Below are positions 46,801 through 53,562 of a stretch of DNA of 64,000 nucleotides, in pieces. Below the pieces are notes generated by a model, which did not search any database, was not told where the DNA came from, and saw nothing but the letters and a program-made list of their open reading frames with translations. The stretch is from Leisingera caerulea DSM 24564 (GTDB lineage Bacteria; Pseudomonadota; Alphaproteobacteria; Rhodobacterales; Rhodobacteraceae): the NCBI RefSeq assembly GCF_000473325.1, contig NZ_KI421513.1:1497217-1561216 (forward strand), in the 5' to 3' direction. Position numbers and translations under genes: made by a program. How positions within the stretch are numbered: position 1 is the first letter of the stretch; each line of letters opens with the position of its first letter.

Positions 46801-49251
46801 GAGGTCCCCGCTGGCGAAACCGTGATCCCGCTGGAGGTGACACAGGACTGGGGCAGCGGCGCCTATGTGACCGCCACCGTGATCCAGCCCGTTGAAGGCG
46901 ACCGCGGCCGCACGCCGTTGCGCGCCCTGGGCCTCGCCCACGCCAGCGTCACCCAGCCCGGCCAGCAGCTGCAGGTCGCGATTGACGTCCCCGAAGTGGC
47001 CCGCCCGCGCGGCACCCAGGTGGCGAAACTCCGTGTCGATGGCGCGGCAGAGGGCGAGGAGGTCTGGCTCACCGTGGCTGCAGTGGACCTCGGCATCCTC
47101 AACCTCACCGGCTTCACCAGCCCCGATCCCAGCGCCCATTACTACGGCCAGCGCCGCTTAGGCGTGGAACTGCGCGACGTCTACGGCCGCCTGATTGATC
47201 CCGGCAACGGCGCGATGGGCCGCATCCGCTCCGGCGGCGATGCGGACAGCGGCATGAAGATGCAATCGCCGCCCCCCACCCAGGACCTCGCGGCGCTGTT
47301 CTCCGGTCCCCTGAAAGTGGACGCAAACGGAGAGGCCGAATTCCCGATGACGCTCCCCGCCTTCAACGGCACCGTGCGGCTGATGGCGGTCGCCTGGTCA
47401 GGCAAGGCCGTGGGCCAGGCCGAGGCCGACATGCTGGTGCGCGACCCGGTGGTGGTCACCGCCGCCCTGCCGCGCTTCCTGGCGCCGGGGGATCAAAGCC
47501 GCGCAAGGATCGAGATCGTCCATGCCGATGGCCCGGCAGGTGAGATGGCGCTGACCGCAACCACCGCAGGCGGCCTGACGCTCGGAAGCCTGCCTGCCGC
47601 TCTCACCCTGACGGAGCAGGCCAAGACAGTGCTGGAATTGCCAGTGACAGCAGAAACCGTGGGCGACCACGAGTTGACCCTCACCCTCACCACCCCGGAC
47701 GGGCAGGCGCTGCGGCAGGACCTGCGCCTGCCGGCCCGTGCCAATGACCCGGTGACCTCTGAAACCCGCCGCTTCACCCTCGCGGGCGGCGACACCTTCC
47801 TGTTCAGCCAGGACGTCTTTGCGGGCCTGCGCCCCGGCACCGCCCGCGCCACCATCTCCTCTGGCCCGCTGGCGAAATTCGACGTGCCGGGCCTGCTGGC
47901 AGAACTGGACCAGTACCCCTACGGCTGCACTGAGCAGGTGACCTCCAAGGCGCTGCCGCTCCTCTACCTCAGCTCTGTCGCCCAAGCCGCAGGGCTGGGC
48001 AGCGGCCCGGCGGTGGACGCCCGCATCAACGCGGCAATCCGCCAGGTGCTGACCCGCCAGGCCCCATCGGGCGCCTTCGGCATGTGGCGCGCCGACAGCG
48101 GCGAGTTCTGGCTGGACGCCTATGCCAGCGACTTCCTCAGCCGCGCCCGCGCCCAAGGGTATGAGGTACCGCAGCAAGCCTTTGCCCAGGCGATGGACAA
48201 CCTGCGCAACCGCATCAACTACGCCGCCGATTTCGACACCGGCGGCGAGGAGATCGCCTATGCCCTCCTCGTGCTGGCCCGCGAAGGTGCGGCCCAGATG
48301 GGCGACCTGCGCTACTACGCGGATGTAAAGGGAGAGGCCTTTGCCACGCCCCTTGCCGCCGCCCAGCTGGGCGCCGCGCTTGCGGCCTATGGCGACCAGC
48401 GCCGCGCCGACCGGATGTTCGCCCGCGCCGCGCAGATGATCGGCAATGATACGCAGAACGAGGCCCGCCTCTGGCGCGCCGACTTCGGCACCCGTCTCCG
48501 CGACACTGCCGGCGTCCTGGCGCTGGCGGCAGAGGCCGGATCAGAGGCCGTGGACCGTGACAGACTGTCGGCGCGTCTTGCGAACGCCAGCGGCGCCCGC
48601 TCCACGCAAGAGGCCGCCTGGACGCTGATGGCAGCCCGCGCGCTGGCGCAGAACCCTGAGGCATCTGGCCTCCTGGTCAACGGCCAGCCCGTCGAGGGTC
48701 CCTTTGTCCAGGCCGCAGACGCGCAGGACATGTCGGAGCTCGCCCTGACCGCCGCCAATGGCCGCACCGCGGACATCACCCTCACCACCCTCGGCGTGCC
48801 AGAGGTCCCGCCCGCTGCGGGCGGTTTCGGCTACACCATCGAACGCAGCTACTTCACGCTGGAAGGCCAGCCTCTGGACGCTGGGTCCGTGCAGGCTGGC
48901 GCACGCTTCGTGGCGGTCCTGCGGGTGAAGCCGCATGAAAAAACCGGCGCCCGGCTGATGATCAACGATCCGCTGCCCGCGGGGTTTGAGATCGACAACC
49001 CCAACCTCCTGCGTTCCGGCGATCTGCGCGATCTCGACTGGCTGAACCCGGCTGAGGCTGAACACGCCGAATTCCGCAGCGACCGCTTCCTGGCGGCGGT
49101 GAATGTGCGCGATGCTGCGCCGGTGACGCTGGCCTATGTGGTCCGCGCGGTGACGCCCGGGACGTTCCACCACCCTGCGGCCTCGGTCGAGGACATGTAC
49201 CGCCCCGCCTACCGCGCCCGCACTGGCACGGGGCGCGTGGTCGTGAAGTGA
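43804..49251 (+). CDS. Bacterial alpha-2-macroglobulin with N-terminal PAN-like domain
   Basis: A 1815-residue exported protein of the YfhM/MG2 type, a periplasmic protease trap thought to protect the envelope. The signal peptide ends at SPAVWA (residue about 24) with no lipobox cysteine, unlike the lipoprotein form in enterics. Residues about 30-82 form a cysteine-rich PAN/Apple-like module (ESCARACSAQADCAGF). Several macroglobulin domains follow, and the thioester motif GCTEQ (C1375, Q1378) is intact, followed by an alpha-toroid domain. ATG 43804 has GGAGG upstream. The stop overlaps the pbpC start (GTGA), reproducing the known pairing of these genes. Confidence 0.92.
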   Translation: MPRLFASALLYFIAFITFSPAVWAGPEVPDYRYRSYADTDFYGADLQPLFDTDLESCARACSAQADCAGFVFNQRANACFPKSVLAQSSPYAGAMSAVKQPAAPALAAAAASRAARLDFLPQQDLQRAAAFARTLGLDYPLTANDPAEARAAARTQLREGDPLAALRWMAQAVVLGDEAADWTQFSAHLLRAAKDSRSRSQQRRYFAQAYAAALNGYLRAAAPAAQAEALAAAADAQQVRSQGRAMLPLLRLAQDIAPDAARAAQLEDAIAKHGFRVLTSTVESDSAAPRICAEFSEDLEQAGTDYENYVRLPEGSLAVTAQGRQLCLDGAEHGKRYRITLRRGLPAAGGEQLYKDVELTHYVRDRAPEVRFPGRAYVLPAGGLAALPVETVNLTELDLRLRRVSSRNVLRTLQEGYFAKPLSQWEDKHFAADIAEEIWTGSAEVDTALNQAMTSRLPLDEALTGAKPGLYALTARLPGADPYEDAGATQWFVLTSLGLSTMSGSDGLHVQVQGLADAKPQAGAEVSLISSANEVLATRTSDASGYVHFAPGLTRGAGGAAPALITARAGEGDFTFLPLNDAAFDLSDRGVAGRPAPGPVDVFLATTRSAFRAGETVHVTALARDSKAQAIDGLPLTAILLRPDGVEYTRQTSASGHQGGHVFALATGPAAPRGTWRIEIKSDLEAPALASRQILVEDFLPERIDFTQQVANAHSLQPGGAAQIALQADYLFGAPGAGLKVEGDIRLTAASTLDQWPGFRFGRYDEASSAQTEYFGGQETGPDGAAAFTANLPAATPAEGKPLLATLTTRVADGSARPVERTLELPVRPAGPVLGIKPQFDEVAAEGSEAGFELIALAPDLTPMPMRVKWTLNRVETRYQWYQLYGNWNWEPITRRTRIATGEAQLGSDPLPLSQPVDWGRYELVVERLDGEYASAAYDFYAGWYAPEGSTETPARLELSLDRENYAPGDTARLRIVPQAAGTALVSVASNHLIHRMAVEVPAGETVIPLEVTQDWGSGAYVTATVIQPVEGDRGRTPLRALGLAHASVTQPGQQLQVAIDVPEVARPRGTQVAKLRVDGAAEGEEVWLTVAAVDLGILNLTGFTSPDPSAHYYGQRRLGVELRDVYGRLIDPGNGAMGRIRSGGDADSGMKMQSPPPTQDLAALFSGPLKVDANGEAEFPMTLPAFNGTVRLMAVAWSGKAVGQAEADMLVRDPVVVTAALPRFLAPGDQSRARIEIVHADGPAGEMALTATTAGGLTLGSLPAALTLTEQAKTVLELPVTAETVGDHELTLTLTTPDGQALRQDLRLPARANDPVTSETRRFTLAGGDTFLFSQDVFAGLRPGTARATISSGPLAKFDVPGLLAELDQYPYGCTEQVTSKALPLLYLSSVAQAAGLGSGPAVDARINAAIRQVLTRQAPSGAFGMWRADSGEFWLDAYASDFLSRARAQGYEVPQQAFAQAMDNLRNRINYAADFDTGGEEIAYALLVLAREGAAQMGDLRYYADVKGEAFATPLAAAQLGAALAAYGDQRRADRMFARAAQMIGNDTQNEARLWRADFGTRLRDTAGVLALAAEAGSEAVDRDRLSARLANASGARSTQEAAWTLMAARALAQNPEASGLLVNGQPVEGPFVQAADAQDMSELALTAANGRTADITLTTLGVPEVPPAAGGFGYTIERSYFTLEGQPLDAGSVQAGARFVAVLRVKPHEKTGARLMINDPLPAGFEIDNPNLLRSGDLRDLDWLNPAEAEHAEFRSDRFLAAVNVRDAAPVTLAYVVRAVTPGTFHHPAASVEDMYRPAYRARTGTGRVVVK

Positions 49252-51395
49252 AACGCTGGCTGACCAAAGCGAAGGGCAGCGCCCGAGCCTGGGTGGGTGC
49301 GAAGCGCCCTCCCATGGGGAGGGTCGGGCGCTGCCCGGCGGTGCCGCCGGGCGGGAGGTGGAAACGGAGCGCTTTGGCCTTAGCGCTTCTGATTGCGGTA
49401 ACGGTCACCGCCTACCGCAGCTTCGACACTTGGATCGAGAACACGAACCTCCCCCTCACCCTGACAGAAACCTCCACCGAGGTCCTCGACCGCAACGGCA
49501 AGCTCCTGCGCGCCTACCCCGTGGGCGACGGCCTCTGGCGCCTCGCCGTCCAGCCCCAGGACGTCGACCCGCATTTCCTGAACATGCTCCTGCGCTACGA
49601 GGACAAGCGCTTCCGCTCCCACGCCGGCGTCGATCCCATCGCCCTGATCCGCGCCGCAGGCCAGGCGCTGCGGAACGGGCGCGCGGTCTCCGGCGGCTCC
49701 ACCCTCACCATGCAGGTCGCGCGCCTCTTGGAGGACGGCACCACCGGCCGCTGGGCGGGCAAGCTGCGCCAGATGCGCGTCGCGCTGGCGCTCGAACGCC
49801 GGCTCAGCAAGGATCAGATCCTCACCCTCTACCTGACCCACGCCCCCTATGGCGGCGCGGCAGAGGGCATCCGCGCGGCAACCTACAGCTGGTTCGGCAA
49901 GGAGCCGAACCGCCTGACGCCCGCAGAGGCCGCGCTGCTGGTGGCCCTGCCGCAATCCCCCGGGCGCCGCCGCCCCGACCGCTTCCCCGACGCCGCCAGC
50001 GAGGCCCGCAACCGCGTGCTGGCCCGGATGCAGCGCCAAGGCATCGTCACCGCAGAACAGGCCGAGGCCGCCCGCCGCACCCCGCTGCCGCACCGCATGG
50101 CCGCCTTCCCGCGCCTCGCCCCGCATCTGGCGGACCGGGTGACCGCCCAGCACCCCGGCAAACGCCAGCTGCGCCTGACCCTCGACGGCGCGGTGCAATC
50201 CCGGATGCAGCAGCTGCTGGCAGAGGCCGCCCGCAGCACCGGCCCGCGCCTCTCCGCCGCCCTCATCGCCGCCGATCACCAGACCGGCGAAGTGCTGGCG
50301 CTGGTTGGCTCGCCCGGTTATTCGGATGCGCAGCGGCGCGGCTTTGTCGATATGACCCAGGCGATCCGCTCCCCCGGCTCCACCCTGAAACCGCTGATCT
50401 ACGGCCTCGCCTTCGACCAGGGCCTGGCGCACCCGGAAACCCTGATCCACGACGGCCCGGTCAACTTCGCAGGCTACGCGCCGCAGAATTTCGACGGTGA
50501 ATTCCGCGGCGACATCAAGCTGCGCGAGGCGCTGCAGCTGTCCCTCAACATCCCCGTGGTGAAGCTGACGCAGGAACTGGGACCGGCGCGGGTGATGGCG
50601 TCCTTGCGCGCAGGCGGCGCCAAACCGGAACTCCCCGGCGGCGCGCCGGGCCTGGCGCTGTCGCTCGGGGGCCTCGGCATCAGCCTGCAGGATATGGTGC
50701 AGCTCTACGCCGGGCTGGCGGCAGGCGGGCAGGGGCCTGCCTTGCGCGTGCTGCAGGGTGAGGCGCCCGCACCCGCAGGCCGCCTCACCTCGCCCGAGGC
50801 CGCCTGGCAGGTTGCCGACATCCTGCGCGGCCTGCCGGTGCCCGCTGGCGCGCGCGCAGGCACGATCGCATACAAGACCGGCACCTCCTACGGCCACCGC
50901 GACGCCTGGGCGATCGGCTGGGACGGGCGCCACGTGATCGGCGTCTGGATGGGCCGCGCCGACGGCACACCTGTTCCCGGCATCTTCGGCGGCGATCTGG
51001 CCGCGCCGGTACTGTTTGAGGCCTTCGGGCGGCTTAAGCCCGCGCTCGATCCTCTACCGCCGCCGCCCCCCGCCACGCTGATCGTCAGCTCCGCAGACCT
51101 GCCGCAGCCGCTGCAGCGCTTCCGCCCCCGCGACGCCGCCTTCTCCCGGCCTGCCGGTGCGCCGGAGCTGATTTTCCCGCCCGAAGGCGCCCGGCTGGCA
51201 CTGGACGACGCAGACCTGACGCTCAAACTGCGCGGCGGCACCGCGCCGTTTCTGGTGCTGGCGAACGGCCGGCCGGTGCTGTCAGGCCAGCGCCGGCGCG
51301 AATTCTCCGTCCCCAGCCCCGGCCCCGGCTTCTCCTCGCTGGTGATTGTGGATGGCGCAGGCCGCTCGGACCGGGTCAATCTGCGGATCGACTAA
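49248..51395 (+). CDS. pbpC: Penicillin-binding protein 1C
   Basis: A 715-residue bifunctional murein synthase. After one membrane anchor (about residues 42-58) comes the GT51 transglycosylase domain with catalytic E118 (YEDKRFRSHAG) and GGSTLTMQVARLL. The transpeptidase domain has S378-T-L-K381, SLN and KTGTSYG, followed by the C-terminal BiPBP_C domain. The GTG start overlaps the macroglobulin stop. Codons 9-35 of this frame consist of a B repeat, giving an unusual basic N-terminus. An in-frame TTG at 49374, just after the repeat, is an alternative start but leaves an anchor with few flanking charges. Confidence 0.9.
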   Translation: MKRWLTKAKGSARAWVGAKRPPMGRVGRCPAVPPGGRWKRSALALALLIAVTVTAYRSFDTWIENTNLPLTLTETSTEVLDRNGKLLRAYPVGDGLWRLAVQPQDVDPHFLNMLLRYEDKRFRSHAGVDPIALIRAAGQALRNGRAVSGGSTLTMQVARLLEDGTTGRWAGKLRQMRVALALERRLSKDQILTLYLTHAPYGGAAEGIRAATYSWFGKEPNRLTPAEAALLVALPQSPGRRRPDRFPDAASEARNRVLARMQRQGIVTAEQAEAARRTPLPHRMAAFPRLAPHLADRVTAQHPGKRQLRLTLDGAVQSRMQQLLAEAARSTGPRLSAALIAADHQTGEVLALVGSPGYSDAQRRGFVDMTQAIRSPGSTLKPLIYGLAFDQGLAHPETLIHDGPVNFAGYAPQNFDGEFRGDIKLREALQLSLNIPVVKLTQELGPARVMASLRAGGAKPELPGGAPGLALSLGGLGISLQDMVQLYAGLAAGGQGPALRVLQGEAPAPAGRLTSPEAAWQVADILRGLPVPAGARAGTIAYKTGTSYGHRDAWAIGWDGRHVIGVWMGRADGTPVPGIFGGDLAAPVLFEAFGRLKPALDPLPPPPPATLIVSSADLPQPLQRFRPRDAAFSRPAGAPELIFPPEGARLALDDADLTLKLRGGTAPFLVLANGRPVLSGQRRREFSVPSPGPGFSSLVIVDGAGRSDRVNLRID
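49271..49353 (-). repeat. Intergenic repeat family B, copy 3, inside pbpC frame
   Basis: Read on the minus strand this closely matches copy 2: GCCGGGCAGCGCCCGACCCT, then CC, an ATG-centred inner hairpin, GGGAGGGCGCTTCGC, ACCCACCC, and GGGCGCTGCCCTTC. On the plus strand the arms are GGGCAGCGCCCGAGCCT (49274-49290) and AGGGTCGGGCGCTGCCC (49319-49335). It begins 20 bp after the macroglobulin stop and lies within the presumed pbpC coding sequence without breaking the frame. Confidence 0.8.
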
Positions 51396-51432
51396 GGTGC
51401 GGATCAGCCGGGGCGGGGCTGTTTTCCAGAAA

Positions 51433-51496
51433 CCGGGCCGGGCCCAACGTTCGCGGGATTCGCAAGAAAACCTGCGAAGGGCGGGAGAGCCCCGGG
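51433..51496 (-). repeat. Intergenic repeat family A, partial copy 6
   Basis: Read on the minus strand: CCGGGGCTCTCCCGCCCTTC (family head), a TTCGCAGG/CTTGCGAA-like hairpin, then the core CGTTGGGCCCGGCCCGG. The terminal GCGCCGC hairpin of full copies is missing. It lies in the convergent gap between pbpC and the downstream minus-strand operon. Confidence 0.55.
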
Positions 51497-51509
51497 GTGC
51501 GAAAGCCGC

Positions 51510-53552
51510 CTACCTCCGCCCCTCGCGCAGCCAGCCGGCCACCAGAAAAAACGCCGCCATCACCAGCGCCAGCCAGGCCGGCAGCAGCGGCCCCTGGGAC
51601 ACCGACAGCGTCTCATAAGCCTCCCGCGGCGTCAGCCCGATCCAGCCGCGCCCCGAGGCCGGGCGCCCGGCGCGCACGCTGCGCAAGGACGGCATCCCGT
51701 CCTCCAGCCGCAGAACGCCGCCGCGCAGAGGCTCCAGCACCGGCGCCAGCACGGAGCCTGTGGCAATGGTTTCCTCAAACTCCTTGGGGGCGGCAGGGCC
51801 AAGCCCGACCACAGTGCTCTCTTCACCTTCCTGCAGCCGGTACAGACCCGGCTCCGGCCCCTCATAGCGGGTTTCCCACTGGCCCGGCGCGGTTTGGCGC
51901 AGATCCAGCTCCACCGCGGAGCCATCCGGATTGGTCACCGTGACCGGCCCGGCCTGCCCGGCCAGCGTGCGGCGCAGGATACGCATCCGCTGGCCAGAGG
52001 TCTCGGCCCACAGCGCCTCTTCCTCCAGCTCCGGCTCCTTCATCATCCAATGCGCCAGCCGCCGCAGCAGCTCCAGCTGCGGCCCGCCGCCCTCGTACCC
52101 GCGGCTCCACAGCCAGGCGTGGTCCGAGGCCAGCAAGGCGACCCGGCCCTCGCCGACCCGGTTCAGCACCAGCAACGGACGCTCCCCCGCGCCGCTCATC
52201 AGCACATGTCCTTCCGGCGTCCTCAGCTCAATCTGGCGCAGCCAGCGGCCCCAGTCCGCAGCCCCCTCCAGGCCCGAGGTCACCGGGTGCTGCCTGCCCA
52301 GATCCGTCACCGCGGGCCGGTACGCCTCCTCCAGCACCCGGGCCGAGGGTTCGGCAGGCAGGATCAGCGACAGCGGCGAGCGGTAGATGCTGTCGGCGCT
52401 GGCAAAATCCGGGCCGGCCGCCACCAGCACCGCGCCGCCGCCCATCGCGTAATTGGCCACGTTGTCCAGATAGACCGCAGGCAGGATGCCGCGCCGCTTG
52501 TAGCGGTCAAAGATGATCAGGTCGAAATCGTCGATTTTCTCCAGGAACAGCTCGCGGGTGGGGAAGGCAATCAGCGACAGCTCCTCCACCGGCACCCCGT
52601 CCTGCTTTTCCGGCGGGCGCAGGATGGTGAAATGCACCAGGTCCACCGCGCTGTCGGATTTCAGAAGGTTGCGCCAGGTGCGCCCGCCCGCGTGCGGCTC
52701 GCCCGACACCAGCAGCACCCTCAGCCGGTCGCGCACCCCGTTGATCTGCACCAGCGCGGCGTTGTTGCGCGCGGTCAGCTCGCCCGGCTCTTCCGGCACG
52801 CTGAACTGGATCACGTTGCGCCCGCCGTGCTGCAGCACCATCGGCAGCTCGAAATCCACGCCCACGGGCAGGGTAAAGCGCTGCGGTTCATCGCCCCCGA
52901 CCGAGATGTCCAGATCGGCAAAGCTGCCCTCAGCCGGCGCCGCGCCCTGATCCTCGATCCTGAGCGTCAGCGTGACCGGCTCGCCGATGATGGCAAAGCC
53001 GGGGGCGTTCTTGACGATCAGGCGGCGGTCCCAGTCGTCTTCGCGCCCGGTCAGCAGCAGGTGCATCGGCGCAGGCAGGCTGACCGCCTGGTCCGCGTCA
53101 TGCACCTGGCCGTCGGACAGGGCGATGATGCCTGCGACCCGCGCCCGCGGCTCGTCCGCCAGCGCCTGCGCAATGGCCGCCATCAGCCGGGTGCCCTCGT
53201 CGCCCTCGCCATCCGGCACGGTGACCCAGCGCACATCGGTGCCGGGCCGGTTTTCCAGCGCTGCCCTCAGCTGGCTGCGGGCACGCTCCATCTGCTCCGG
53301 CCGGCCGCGCAGCTGCTGGCTGGCGGTCTGGTCCTCCGCCACGATCACGATGTCATCCAGCGGCGCGCGGTCCTCGCTCTGATGCACCGGCCCGGACAGC
53401 GCGGCCAGCAGCACCAGTGCCGCCAAGGCCCGCAAGGCCCAGCCCGACAGCCCGTTCCACAGCCCCAGCAGCAGCGCCGCCAGGGTCACGCCGCCCGCGG
53501 CCCAGATCACGGGCCAGGGCACCAGAGGGTCAAACAGGATCGTCTGTGTCAT
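51510..53552 (-). CDS. Large membrane protein with glutamine-amidotransferase-like fold (moxR operon)
   Basis: A 680-residue inner-membrane protein. Two N-terminal hydrophobic segments (about residues 10-60) precede a large soluble region with IIVAEDQTASQQ, a VAGIIALSDGQVHDA beta-strand resembling a von Willebrand A-type core, and DLIIFDRYKRRG...GGGAVLVAAGP typical of amidotransferase-like domains. A C-terminal membrane segment (LLPAWLALVMAAFFLVAGWL) ends it. It is the last gene of an operon whose order matches moxR/DUF58/BatA-like clusters. Its function is unknown; an envelope or chaperone-linked role is inferred from the neighbours. Confidence 0.7.
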   Translation of the reverse strand: MTQTILFDPLVPWPVIWAAGGVTLAALLLGLWNGLSGWALRALAALVLLAALSGPVHQSEDRAPLDDIVIVAEDQTASQQLRGRPEQMERARSQLRAALENRPGTDVRWVTVPDGEGDEGTRLMAAIAQALADEPRARVAGIIALSDGQVHDADQAVSLPAPMHLLLTGREDDWDRRLIVKNAPGFAIIGEPVTLTLRIEDQGAAPAEGSFADLDISVGGDEPQRFTLPVGVDFELPMVLQHGGRNVIQFSVPEEPGELTARNNAALVQINGVRDRLRVLLVSGEPHAGGRTWRNLLKSDSAVDLVHFTILRPPEKQDGVPVEELSLIAFPTRELFLEKIDDFDLIIFDRYKRRGILPAVYLDNVANYAMGGGAVLVAAGPDFASADSIYRSPLSLILPAEPSARVLEEAYRPAVTDLGRQHPVTSGLEGAADWGRWLRQIELRTPEGHVLMSGAGERPLLVLNRVGEGRVALLASDHAWLWSRGYEGGGPQLELLRRLAHWMMKEPELEEEALWAETSGQRMRILRRTLAGQAGPVTVTNPDGSAVELDLRQTAPGQWETRYEGPEPGLYRLQEGEESTVVGLGPAAPKEFEETIATGSVLAPVLEPLRGGVLRLEDGMPSLRSVRAGRPASGRGWIGLTPREAYETLSVSQGPLLPAWLALVMAAFFLVAGWLREGRR

Positions 53553-53562
53553 GAAACCACCC

